A DNA stretch of 43,060 nt from Mucilaginibacter sp. (GTDB taxonomy: Bacteria > Bacteroidota > Bacteroidia > Sphingobacteriales > Sphingobacteriaceae): assembly GCA_028288285.1 (NCBI GenBank), contig JAQBNZ010000193.1, forward strand, positions 1 to 43,060, in the 5' to 3' direction. Positions 24,090 to 31,780 of the stretch are shown here, piece by piece; the first letter of the stretch is position 1; every line of letters starts with the position of its first letter. Under the pieces are notes generated by a model that saw only the letters and a program-made list of their open reading frames with translations, made no database searches and was not told the origin of the DNA. A program made the translations under genes and the position numbers.

Positions 24090-25505
24090 ATGAGAAGACG
24101 GCAATTTATTGGCACCGGTACAATACTGGGTGCAAGTGTATTTTTAAGTAAACTATCTATTGCAGCCGATGCGCCATTTCCTACCGTAAGGATACCTGCT
24201 ACGCAAAGAAAATTCACCAGCAAGTTGGTTGAACAGGCTATAAAAGAGTTCAAATTAAAAGTTAAGAACCCTGAGTTGGGCTGGCTGTTCGAAAACTGTT
24301 TCCCTAATACATTAGATACTACCGTAACCTATAGAGTGACTGATGGCAAGCCCGACACTTACGTTATTACAGGCGATATTGATGCCATGTGGCTGCGCGA
24401 TAGCAGTGCGCAGGTTTGGCCATACCTTGCCTTTATTAATAAGGATGCCGAACTGAAAAAACTGGTAGCAGGTGTAATTAACCGCCAGGCAACCTGTATA
24501 CTGCGCGATCCTTATGCCAATGCCTTTTATGATGATCCATCAAAAGTGGGCGAATGGAAAAATGATGTTACCAATATGAAACCCGGCCTGCATGAGCGTA
24601 AATGGGAAATTGACTCGTTGTGTTATCCTATCCGCCTGGCATATAAATACTGGAAACTTACCGGCGATACATCTCCGTTTGATGCAAAATGGAAAACAGC
24701 CATACAAAGCACACTGAAAACTTTTAAAGAACAGCAACGCAAGGATAACGACGGCCCCTACTCTTTTCAACGTACAACATCATGGGCAACCGATGGTGTA
24801 CCAATGAATGGCTTTGGCTATCCTGTAAAACCTGTAGGATTAATATGTTCAGCTTTCCGCCCGAGTGACGATGCAACAATTTATTCATTCCTGGTGCCGT
24901 CAAACTTTTTCGCGGTTACCAGTTTAAAACAAGCTGCAGAAATGGTAGCGGCAATATTAAAAGATACTGCTTTAGCTGCTGAGCTAAACGCATTAGCCAC
25001 AGAGGTTAACACAGCTTTGCAAAAGCATGCTGTTATTAACCATCCGGATTATGGTAAAGTTTATGCTTACGAGGTAAACGGCTTCGGCAGTTTTAATTTA
25101 ATGGATGATGCCAACGTACCAAGCCTTTTAGGTATGCCCTACCTGGATGCCATTAAAAACACCGACCCTATTTACATTAATACCCGTAAAATGCTGCTAT
25201 CGCTTAACAACCCCTTCTTTTTTAAAGGTATGGCAGGTGAGGGAATTGGCGGGCCGCACATTGGTAAAGATATGATATGGCCCATTAGTATTATTATCCG
25301 TGCTTTAACCAGTAACGATGATGCTGAGGTAAAACAATGTATTGACACTTTAAGAAAAACACATGGAGGCACCGGCTTTATGCATGAATCCTTCCACAAA
25401 AATGACCCTACAAAGTTCACCCGTAAATGGTTTGCCTGGGCCAATACCCTGTTTGGTGAACTGCTTTGGGAAACATATACAACCAAGCCGCAATTGCTGG
25501 CTTAA
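24090..25505 (+). CDS. GH125 exo-alpha-1,6-mannosidase, Tat-exported
   Basis: A 471-aa protein of full GH125 (former DUF1237) length. The N-terminus MRRRQFIGTGTILGAS is a twin-arginine signal, so it is probably exported folded. Family segments are GDIDAMWLRDSSAQVWPYL, the YPIRLAYKYWKLTGD helix, TTSWATDGVPMNGFGYPVKPVGLI, and GTGFMHESFHKNDPTKFTRKWFAWANTLFGE. The Glu in HESFH is a good candidate for the catalytic base. GH125 enzymes remove alpha-1,6-linked mannose from N-glycan or mannan fragments. No other glycan-use genes are adjacent, so this is not an obvious polysaccharide utilisation locus. A 16-bp-stem terminator follows. Confidence 0.93.
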   Translation: MRRRQFIGTGTILGASVFLSKLSIAADAPFPTVRIPATQRKFTSKLVEQAIKEFKLKVKNPELGWLFENCFPNTLDTTVTYRVTDGKPDTYVITGDIDAMWLRDSSAQVWPYLAFINKDAELKKLVAGVINRQATCILRDPYANAFYDDPSKVGEWKNDVTNMKPGLHERKWEIDSLCYPIRLAYKYWKLTGDTSPFDAKWKTAIQSTLKTFKEQQRKDNDGPYSFQRTTSWATDGVPMNGFGYPVKPVGLICSAFRPSDDATIYSFLVPSNFFAVTSLKQAAEMVAAILKDTALAAELNALATEVNTALQKHAVINHPDYGKVYAYEVNGFGSFNLMDDANVPSLLGMPYLDAIKNTDPIYINTRKMLLSLNNPFFFKGMAGEGIGGPHIGKDMIWPISIIIRALTSNDDAEVKQCIDTLRKTHGGTGFMHESFHKNDPTKFTRKWFAWANTLFGELLWETYTTKPQLLA

Positions 25506-25506
25506 T

Positions 25507-25543
25507 AAACACCCAAGCCCGGTTATGCCGGGCTTGGGTGTTT
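25507..25543. terminator. Very strong terminator after GH125
   Basis: AAACACCCAAGCCCGG (25507-25522) pairs perfectly with CCGGGCTTGGGTGTTT (25528-25543) around a 5-nt loop: a 16-bp stem directly after the stop codon. Confidence 0.92.
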
Positions 25544-25659
25544 ATACTATTATCGGCAAAGCCTTTCAAAAGTTGTTTTATACTGTGGATAGGTCCTTCC
25601 TAATTCTGCCCTATCAGTCGCGGCAGCACTTTCTGGTTTACATTGCCGTTGGGCGATAA

Positions 25660-26424
25660 TTAATCCCAAATGCCGTTCTGCGCTGTAAATATCACCGGCT
25701 GACCGCCAGTTACCATAATGGTATGCTCGTGCTGCACAACAAAACCACCTTTATTACCGATTAGTGTCCAGCCATCGGCTTGTATATCGGCAATTGTTGA
25801 CCGTGTTGAAATAAATGTCTCTATGGCTACTACCGAATTCTTTTTGAAACGCGTAGTGTTATACCTGTCGCAGTAGTTAGCTATCTCGTGGGGTTCTTCG
25901 TGCAAGCTGCGACCAATACCATGTCCGGTCAGGTTTTTTATTACCGTGTAGCCGGCTTTTTTGGCTTCAGTCTCGATCAACCTGCCTATCTCTGATATTC
26001 TGACACCACCTTTAATGTTGCTTATCGCCTTCCTCAATATCTCTTTCGATGCTTCTACCAGTCTGCCATGGCCGTGGATATCTTCGCCCAATATAAACGA
26101 GCCGCCATTGTCAGCCCAATAGCCATTTAATTCTGCCGATACATCAATATTTACCAGATCACCTTCTTTTAGAATTTTATCCACTGATGGTATGCCGTGC
26201 GCAGCTTCCTCATTAATACTAATACATGTATGCCCGGGGAAACCATAGGTTAACGTAGGTGCAGAATGTGCGCCCATCTGTGCCAGCAATTCGCCGCCGT
26301 ACTCGTCAAGTTCCTTTGTTGAAATGCCCGGTTTGGCAAACTCACGCATCTTTTTAAGAGTGAATGCAACAGCATCACTTGCCTGCTGCATTCCAATTCT
26401 TTCGTTTTCGGTAGTTATAGACAT
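25660..26424 (-). CDS. map: Methionine aminopeptidase, type I
   Basis: A 254-aa protein that removes the N-terminal Met from nascent proteins. The five metal ligands can be read: Asp in LVNIDVSAELNGYW, Asp in YWADNGGSF, His in LTGHGIGRSLHEEP, Glu in VVAIETF and Glu in VVQHEHTI. There is no N-terminal zinc-finger or SH3 linker, so this is type Ia. It stands alone rather than in the secY-infA ribosomal cluster where the housekeeping map often lies, so it may be a paralog. A -7 element (TAATTTTG, 26444-26451) lies 19 nt before the start. Confidence 0.94.
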   Translation of the reverse strand: MSITTENERIGMQQASDAVAFTLKKMREFAKPGISTKELDEYGGELLAQMGAHSAPTLTYGFPGHTCISINEEAAHGIPSVDKILKEGDLVNIDVSAELNGYWADNGGSFILGEDIHGHGRLVEASKEILRKAISNIKGGVRISEIGRLIETEAKKAGYTVIKNLTGHGIGRSLHEEPHEIANYCDRYNTTRFKKNSVVAIETFISTRSTIADIQADGWTLIGNKGGFVVQHEHTIMVTGGQPVIFTAQNGIWD

Positions 26425-26443
26425 TTTTAGTTTTTATCTGTGG

Positions 26444-26451
26444 CAAAATTA
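26444..26451 (-). promoter_or_regulatory. -7 element for map
   Basis: The minus strand reads TAATTTTG, a full consensus match, 19 nt upstream of the ATG. Confidence 0.45.
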
Positions 26452-26554
26452 ACAATTAATACATTTATAACATATTACGCCCACATCTAAGTTGCCAGAT
26501 GCTTACACCTAAACAAATGCATCATCAGCAAAACATGAAAGTCAAAACCTATAA

Positions 26555-26590
26555 AAAACCTTAAACACTTTGGTGGGTGTTTAAGGTTTT
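26555..26590. terminator. Terminator of the fasciclin gene
   Basis: AAAACCTTAAACAC (26555-26568) pairs perfectly with GTGTTTAAGGTTTT (26577-26590). On the minus strand the stem is followed by T's. It lies 63 bp after the fasciclin stop and may work in both directions. Confidence 0.82.
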
Positions 26591-26652
26591 TATCAATGTT
26601 TATAATCGTAAAAATAGTCAACCTATTTCAGGACGAGTCATAATCCTGTAAA

Positions 26653-27216
26653 TTACTTGGTTGGCAAGAGTACACCATTTATGCCATTCACAATACCGTT
26701 GGCACCTATCAGGTCAAACAAGGTTACCTGTGCACTGCTCCCGGCAGCGTTTGTTAATTGCAGTTTACTGCCAACTAATGATAAAGTTAAGGGTTGACCA
26801 TCAATGGTGGTTAAGCTTGCTTTGCCCTTACCTGCATTTAAAGCTTTAATAATATCAGCTTTAGAATACTTACCCTTAACTACATGGCCTTTTAACAAGG
26901 TTGCCAATTTAGCCGGATCTTTCAGTAAACTATCTTGTTTTAAATTGCTAAAAGCAACATTGTTTGGCGCAAATATGGTATACGGTCCACCTGTTTTTAG
27001 TGTACTATCTAAACCTGCAGCTTTAACGGCATTTAAAGCGGTTGAGTAATCAGGATTACTTGCCAGTGCTCCTACCACATCACTTGCCCCTCCTGTAGCG
27101 GTGGTTGTTGTTGTGGTGGTGGTTTTCTTAGTGGTATCTTGTACTTGTGCAAACACACGGCTGGCTGTTAAATTTAATACTAATATTACGCCAACCATTA
27201 AAAAGGATTTTTTCAT
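26653..27216 (-). CDS. Secreted fasciclin-domain protein
   Basis: A 187-aa protein with a signal peptide (MKKSFLMVGVILVLNLTASRVFAQ), a Thr-rich linker (residues about 30-42), and one fasciclin (FAS1) domain. The domain shows the H1 and H2 boxes: GPYTIFAPNNVAF early and VNGINGVLLPTK at the end, with LLKGHVVKGKYSKADI between. FAS1 domains mediate adhesion or stress-related envelope functions. I chose the ATG at 27216 for the clean signal peptide; an in-frame ATG 24 nt upstream is less likely. It stands alone, with its own terminator. Confidence 0.9.
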   Translation of the reverse strand: MKKSFLMVGVILVLNLTASRVFAQVQDTTKKTTTTTTTTATGGASDVVGALASNPDYSTALNAVKAAGLDSTLKTGGPYTIFAPNNVAFSNLKQDSLLKDPAKLATLLKGHVVKGKYSKADIIKALNAGKGKASLTTIDGQPLTLSLVGSKLQLTNAAGSSAQVTLFDLIGANGIVNGINGVLLPTK

Positions 27217-27458
27217 GTTCTCTTTGTTTATTGATTTCAATTATTAATTGTTAATGCGTAATTTTTCTCTCTATAGCCGTAATTTTAACTTAATACTTAT
27301 TGGTTATAAACTTGCTAAAAAGCAATTTGTTTTACAGAAATTTCAATTTAAAATGATCTGTAAAAAATTTCCTTTAGATATATAATAATCTAACTTCAGC
27401 TGCCATCCTGTACCTGCTACCTGGAATTAGTTTGTGCCTGGTTGTACATATTATTGAG

Positions 27459-28265
27459 TTACAACCCCGCTATCTTTACACCCGAATCTTTAATGTCCTG
27501 AAGAATAGTTTCTTGCAAAGTCAGCTTAGTATCCTGGAAACCATGGGCATTAACCCATACGTTTACCCCTATACTGTACTTATCGGCCTCTAAAACAGCA
27601 ACGCCTATACGTCTTTTTGGCGTTTCCAAAATATTCTCGCATTTATCAATAGACTTGTCTATAATGTCTTTAATCTCCTTAATATCAATACTGTTATTAA
27701 ACTTCAGCTCAATATCTAACCGCCTGCTACCCTCTCTGCTTATGTTGATGATCACCTCGTTAGATAGCTTGCTGTTGGGTACAATAACCGAGCGGTTATC
27801 AAAAGTGGTTACCAGCGTGTAAAATATTTGAATAGAGGTTACCGTTCCCTCCAGGCCTTGTGTAATAATGTTATCGCCAACCGAGAATGGCTTAAGCAAC
27901 AATATAAGGATACCACTCGCAAAATTTTGTAATGTACCTGATAACGCCAGCCCTACTGCCACACCAAATGCACCTACCACCGCAGTAAACAGGGTCATCT
28001 GAATGCCCATTATTTGCATAACGCCTAAAATGAGCAGTATCCGCAATGCTATTGCAATAAGGCTAAGTAAAAATGGCTTTACAGATGGGTCAACATCTTT
28101 ACGGTGTAAGCCCTTGTGCGACCAGTTAACAAACATTTTAACCAACCATAATCCTATAAATAAAACCAGTATACCTATAAGAAACCTCGGCCCAAATGTA
28201 ATTACCCAATCGTAAAGATGGCTGTATAGTTTATTTATGCTTATCTGTGCGGTATCCTTCTTCAT
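27459..28265 (-). CDS. Small-conductance mechanosensitive channel (MscS family)
   Basis: A 268-aa protein, close to E. coli MscS in size. It has three N-terminal membrane helices. The pore helix TM3 is the Gly/Ala-rich run AVVGAFGVAVGLALSGTLQNF. Then comes the beta domain with PFSVGDNIITQGLEGTVTSI and TFDNRSVIVPNSKLSNEVIIN, and an alpha/beta C-terminal vestibule. It opens under membrane tension to protect against osmotic downshock. It stands alone and is divergent from the DUF481-like gene. The gap 3' of it (27241-27458) shows nothing recognisable. Confidence 0.94.
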   Translation of the reverse strand: MKKDTAQISINKLYSHLYDWVITFGPRFLIGILVLFIGLWLVKMFVNWSHKGLHRKDVDPSVKPFLLSLIAIALRILLILGVMQIMGIQMTLFTAVVGAFGVAVGLALSGTLQNFASGILILLLKPFSVGDNIITQGLEGTVTSIQIFYTLVTTFDNRSVIVPNSKLSNEVIINISREGSRRLDIELKFNNSIDIKEIKDIIDKSIDKCENILETPKRRIGVAVLEADKYSIGVNVWVNAHGFQDTKLTLQETILQDIKDSGVKIAGL

Positions 28266-28425
28266 ATCTAAAGTATCTTTTTCACAAATTTCTGTAACTG
28301 ATAAATAAGGCAGTTTGTTTTCATTTTTTAATTATTATGTGTTATATGAACAATAATTTAAACCCCTTTTGGTAAAAAACGTTAATACAACAGACGTTTT
28401 GTCCTCCTTACCCATTTGTTACTGC

Positions 28426-29142
28426 ATGAGTAAACTGATTACTATATCACTATGTCTTTATTGCCGTATAGCCATAGCACAGTATAATGATACTACGCAT
28501 TATCATGTGGTACTATCTGCAGCAGGCTCTATCAATAAAACCAATACCGACAAAGCATATTTGCTTAACAATTCATTAAACTTTGGTATAAAAAAGAACA
28601 ACGTAGTATTAAATGCAACAAATACCTGGGTGTACGGAAAGCAAAATGCCAATCTTACCAATAACGATTTTTCATCATCTCTCTTTTTTAACCTGTACAA
28701 AACTTTTAAACACTTTTATTACTGGGGATTGCTGAACTATAACACCAGCTACTCTCTTAAAGTAAATAACCAGCTATTGGCAGGCGCCGGCATTGCTTAT
28801 AGTTTAATTGACAAGAAGGATGCTTACCTTAATATAAGCGATGGTATACTATATGATCAAAGTAACCTGCTGGCAAACCTTAACTATAACACTTACCGTA
28901 ACTCTTTCAGACTGCAATATCATTTCGCGGTTAAGGAATTAATTACTTTGGATGGCAGCAATTTTCTGCAAAGCTCACTATCCAATAGTAATGATTACAT
29001 AATCCGCTCCACAACTACACTGGGTTTCAAATTACGCAAATGGATAAGCCTTACCACAGCACTCACCTACAACAAAATGAACATTACCCGCAGCGATAAC
29101 CTTACCTTTACTTACGGGCTGGTACTTGATAAGTATTTTTAA
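28426..29142 (+). CDS. Outer-membrane beta-barrel protein, DUF481-like
   Basis: A 238-aa protein with signal peptide MSKLITISLCLYCRIAIAQ, then a small barrel of alternating strands. Typical segments are LNNSLNFGIKKNNVVLNATNTWVYGKQN, LLAGAGIAYSLIDKKDAYLNISDGILYD, and RSTTTLGFKLRKWISLTTALTYNKMN, ending in an aromatic residue (VLDKYF). This resembles the DUF481 salt-induced outer-membrane family. I chose the ATG at 28426; the frame extends upstream to a TTG without conserved features. It is divergent from MscS, which fits an osmotic or envelope-stress context but does not prove it. Confidence 0.7.
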   Translation: MSKLITISLCLYCRIAIAQYNDTTHYHVVLSAAGSINKTNTDKAYLLNNSLNFGIKKNNVVLNATNTWVYGKQNANLTNNDFSSSLFFNLYKTFKHFYYWGLLNYNTSYSLKVNNQLLAGAGIAYSLIDKKDAYLNISDGILYDQSNLLANLNYNTYRNSFRLQYHFAVKELITLDGSNFLQSSLSNSNDYIIRSTTTLGFKLRKWISLTTALTYNKMNITRSDNLTFTYGLVLDKYF

Positions 29143-29163
29143 AGATGTTGGTATTCTAATCAC

Positions 29164-29196
29164 AAAAACGGCCGCCTTAAAGGCAGCCGTTTTTTG
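29164..29196. terminator. Bidirectional terminator between DUF481-like and DoxX genes
   Basis: AAAAACGGCCGCCTT and AAGGCAGCCGTTTTT form a long stem with one mismatch, with A-rich and T-rich ends, between convergent genes. Confidence 0.88.
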
Positions 29197-29220
29197 TATA
29201 TGCGTAGCGTATTAATGCAG

Positions 29221-29592
29221 CTAAGCTTGTACAGGCTGTTGTAACTTATGATAAGAGAAATAAGATACCATTAACAAAATCAGCATTATCCCGGCAGCTA
29301 TAGGGGAAGATACCGGATCTCCTGCTGCAATGTGTGCAGCACATGCCGAAATAAATGTGATGGTAAACCCGGCATAAGCCCATTCTTTTATTCTTGAACT
29401 AACCGGCGCCAATAAAAGTACTACACCAATTAGTTTTGCAATAGCAAGCTCTACTCTAAAATAACTTGGGAAACCCAAATGCTGAAATCCTTTCTGCACA
29501 GCGTCCTGAGTTACGTAAGCATAGGCAGAATAAGTCATCATTAACGACACAATTGCCGTTGTAATCCAATACGTGATTTTTATTTTTTTCAT
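29221..29592 (-). CDS. DoxX-like integral membrane protein
   Basis: A 123-aa protein with four predicted membrane helices, the DoxX-like family layout: the first helix ITYWITTAIVSLMMTYSAYAYV, then FQHLGFPSYFRVELAIAKLIGVVLLL, then EWAYAGFTITFISACAAHIAAGD. The function of these small proteins is not established. It is divergent from the HxlR gene and shares its regulatory region, including the operator at 29641-29676, so it is probably part of the HxlR regulon. A -7 element at 29607-29614 serves it. Confidence 0.85.
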   Translation of the reverse strand: MKKIKITYWITTAIVSLMMTYSAYAYVTQDAVQKGFQHLGFPSYFRVELAIAKLIGVVLLLAPVSSRIKEWAYAGFTITFISACAAHIAAGDPVSSPIAAGIMLILLMVSYFSYHKLQQPVQA

Positions 29593-29606
29593 TGTGATTT
29601 TTCTTG

Positions 29607-29614
29607 CAAATCTA
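29607..29614 (-). promoter_or_regulatory. -7 element for the DoxX-like gene
   Basis: The minus strand reads TAGATTTG, a full match, 14 nt upstream of the ATG at 29592. Confidence 0.5.
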
Positions 29615-29640
29615 AGTATCTTTACTTTCTAAAACATACT

Positions 29641-29676
29641 ACTATCCTAAAGGATACCACTATCATTTAGGATAGT
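29641..29676. promoter_or_regulatory. Double palindromic operator, probably for HxlR
   Basis: ACTATCCTAAA (29641-29651) and TTTAGGATAGT (29666-29676) are perfect inverted repeats. Inside them are two smaller palindromes: TATCC-TAAA-GGATA (29643-29656) and ACTATC-N6-GATAGT (29659-29676). The element lies between the divergent DoxX and HxlR genes, 15 bp before the HxlR ATG. It suits binding of two HxlR dimers. Confidence 0.75.
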
Positions 29677-29691
29677 TAATTAGTTAATTCT

Positions 29692-30084
29692 ATGCAAAAA
29701 CCAGAAGTACATACTCAAGAAACCTGTAATGCCAGAGTACAGGCCGTGCGCGATGCGTTGTATGTATTAAGCGGCAAATGGAAACTACCTTTAATTATTT
29801 CATTAACGGAAGGACCATTGCGTTTTAACCAAATACAGCGGTCGTTAGAAGATATTACTCCAAAAATCCTCTCGAAAGAATTACGTGAACTGGAGCTGAA
29901 CGAGTTTGTAACCCGTAAGGTTTACCCAACAGTGCCCGTAAGAGTTACTTATGAATTAACGCCATACAGCCAATCGTTAAATAAAGTATTGGAAGAGCTG
30001 CGCAAGTGGGGCTTAGCACACCGCGAAAAAATTAAAAGCAGCCGGCACCAGAATGCAAAAACCGAACAACCGGCCGAAGCATGA
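29692..30084 (+). CDS. HxlR-family transcriptional regulator
   Basis: A 130-aa winged-helix protein with HxlR hallmarks: an N-terminal Cys (C13, ETCNARVQ), VLSGKWKLPLIISLTEGPLRFNQIQRSLEDITPKILSKELRELE, and TYELTPYSQSLNKVLEELRKWG. HxlR proteins with this Cys often sense electrophiles or disulfide stress. The stop overlaps the next start by 4 bp (ATGA), so it is translationally coupled to the YeeE genes. It probably represses its own operon and the divergent DoxX gene through the palindromes at 29641-29676. A sulfur-species signal is an inference from the YeeE genes. Confidence 0.93.
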   Translation: MQKPEVHTQETCNARVQAVRDALYVLSGKWKLPLIISLTEGPLRFNQIQRSLEDITPKILSKELRELELNEFVTRKVYPTVPVRVTYELTPYSQSLNKVLEELRKWGLAHREKIKSSRHQNAKTEQPAEA

Positions 30085-30647
30085 TCATTGACTTAATTAA
30101 ACAACCATGGCCATGGTATGTGGCCGGGCCACTTATTGGTTTAATTGTACCGCTATTATTGTTACTGGGTAATAAAAGCCTGGGCATATCATCATCGCTC
30201 AGGCATATATGTGCAGCTTGTATCCCTGCGGGTATTCCCTTTTTTAATTATAACTGGAGAAAGGAGAGCTGGAATCTCTTTTTTGCATTAGGTATTTGTG
30301 CAGGTGGCTTTATAGCTACAAATTGGCTGTCAGTTCCTGGTCCGGTGACTATTAACCCGGCTACAACCACCTTACTTCAGCAACAGGGAGTGCATGATTT
30401 TACCGGCTTATTACCACATGATCTTTTTAGTTTTAGTAAGCTATTAACATTACGAGGCTTTATTTTTATTGTAATAGGTGGCTTTTTAGTAGGCTTTGGC
30501 ACACGCTACGCAGGTGGCTGTACATCCGGTCATTCCATTATGGGTATAGCATCATTGCAATGGCCATCATTGGTGGCAACCTGCTGTTTTATGGCAGGCG
30601 GCTTTGTCATGACATGGTTTATATTACCTTATTTAATACGTTTATAA
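30081..30647 (+). CDS. YeeE/YedE-family membrane protein, first half
   Basis: A 188-aa protein with about five membrane helices and the family motif GFGTRYAGGCTSGHSIMGI. Its Cys corresponds to the sulfur-relay cysteines of YeeE/TsuA-type thiosulfate transporters. In many Bacteroidetes the transporter is split into two genes, and this is the longer half. It overlaps hxlR by 4 bp and lies 1 bp from the second half. Import of thiosulfate or another sulfur compound is the likely role of the pair. Confidence 0.88.
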   Translation: MIIDLIKQPWPWYVAGPLIGLIVPLLLLLGNKSLGISSSLRHICAACIPAGIPFFNYNWRKESWNLFFALGICAGGFIATNWLSVPGPVTINPATTTLLQQQGVHDFTGLLPHDLFSFSKLLTLRGFIFIVIGGFLVGFGTRYAGGCTSGHSIMGIASLQWPSLVATCCFMAGGFVMTWFILPYLIRL

Positions 30648-30648
30648 C

Positions 30649-31062
30649 ATGCTTAAGAATATCAAGTTCCTGGTGGCCGGTTCATTATTCGGTATAGTAC
30701 TGGTAAAATCACAGGTAATATCGTGGTTCCGTATACAAGAGATGTTTCATTTGCAGGCGTTTCATATGTATGGTGTTATTGGCAGCGCTATTATAACGGC
30801 CATGCTATCCATTTTAATTATTAAGCGTTTTGAGCTAAAAAGTATTAACAAAGAAGCTATCCTAATACCCGATAAAAAATTCCATTGGGGCAATGTATAT
30901 GGTGGCTTAATATTTGGATTGGGCTGGGCAATAACCGGTGCATGCCCCGGGCCAATATTCGCCCAAATAGGCAGCGGATTTCCAGTAGCTATTATTACCT
31001 TGTTAAGCGCTATAGCCGGCACCTGGGCATACGGTTTGTTGCGAGACGAATTGCCGCATTGA
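30649..31062 (+). CDS. YeeE/YedE-family membrane protein, second half
   Basis: A 137-aa protein with about four membrane helices and the conserved GLGWAITGACPGPIFAQIGSG segment, which carries the Cys of the second repeat (DUF6691-type). It starts 1 bp after the first half, so the two are coexpressed and probably form one transporter. Downstream lies the tRNA-Arg relic and then the convergent CBS gene; I see no clear terminator of its own. Confidence 0.87.
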   Translation: MLKNIKFLVAGSLFGIVLVKSQVISWFRIQEMFHLQAFHMYGVIGSAIITAMLSILIIKRFELKSINKEAILIPDKKFHWGNVYGGLIFGLGWAITGACPGPIFAQIGSGFPVAIITLLSAIAGTWAYGLLRDELPH

Positions 31063-31080
31063 TAAGGTAAGTGAAGTTTG

Positions 31081-31143
31081 TGATCCCATCCAAATTCGAA
31101 CCTGAGACCTATTGATCAAAATCAGTTGCTCTTGATTCTAACC
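31081..31143 (-). pseudogene. Degenerate tRNA-Arg(UCU) relic
   Basis: The minus strand matches the intact tRNA-Arg(UCU) at 42681-42754. The last 52 nt (from GAGCAACTGATTT through GGTTCGAA to TGGGATCA) agree at about 43 positions with one 1-nt gap. The 5' third is scrambled. The anticodon loop has lost a base, and the anticodon and T stems carry mismatches, so it cannot fold as a working tRNA. It sits between the YeeE operon and the CBS gene. Confidence 0.8.
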
Positions 31144-31147
31144 ACCG

Positions 31148-31582
31148 TTATGTTGTATGTATATAACTATGCAGCTGATCAATGGTTTCTTTTTGCGAAT
31201 GGATAGTTTGGTATACCACATCATTAATTGAAATTATTCCGCACAACTGGTCTTGGTCATCAAATACAGGCAGGTAACGGATGTTGTTCTCGCTCATTAC
31301 CAGCATGCAAGTTTCTATCGATGAATTTGGTGTAATGCGTGGCAAACCGGTACTCATAATCTCCCCTACTGTGGTATCGTCAGAGTGTTTGCCCATTAAT
31401 ATAATTTTACGGGCATAATCTCTTTCTGTTACCAGGCCAATATATTTATCGTTCTCTGTAACTACTACCGAGCCAATATTTTTTTCGGCCATCAGTTTAA
31501 GCACATTTAACACAGTGGTATCAGCCGCTACAGCAATAACATTACTCCCCTTGCGGGCAAGGATGTGTTTTACACTATTCAT
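31148..31582 (-). CDS. Two-CBS-domain protein
   Basis: A 144-aa cytoplasmic protein made only of two CBS motifs: residues about 12-65 (TVLNVLKLMAEKNIGSVVVTENDKYIGLVTERDYARKI) and about 78-130 (SIETCMLVMSENNIRYLPVFDDQDQLCGIISINDVV). Such stand-alone pairs bind adenine nucleotides and regulate partner proteins; the partner is unknown. It is convergent with the YeeE operon, with the tRNA relic between them. Confidence 0.92.
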   Translation of the reverse strand: MNSVKHILARKGSNVIAVAADTTVLNVLKLMAEKNIGSVVVTENDKYIGLVTERDYARKIILMGKHSDDTTVGEIMSTGLPRITPNSSIETCMLVMSENNIRYLPVFDDQDQLCGIISINDVVYQTIHSQKETIDQLHSYIHTT

Positions 31583-31730
31583 AATTTTTCAGGTTAGTTT
31601 GGTTGGCTCAATTTACATTTTAACTAATAGAAAAACAAGCATTTAGAGGAATTTGGTTTAGATTTTATGTTCATATTCTATCTGATTTTCCCATCATACT
31701 ATATTAGAAACTAATAATAATACATAAGAT

Positions 31731-31769
31731 GTGTTCCGCTTCTGTTCCGCTTTTAGCGGAACGGAACAC
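31731..31769. repeat. GTTCCG-type palindromic repeat, copy 2
   Basis: GTGTTCCGCT (31731-31740) is followed by the hairpin GTTCCGCTTTTAGCGGAAC (31744-31762) and GGAACAC (31763-31769). The 19-nt core is identical to copy 1 at 273-291, and the outer GTGTTCC/GGAACAC pair is also kept. Only two forward units are present, against four in copy 1. It ends 11 bp from the stop codon of the HTH-like gene. Confidence 0.85.
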
Positions 31770-31780
31770 GGAGCAGGGCG

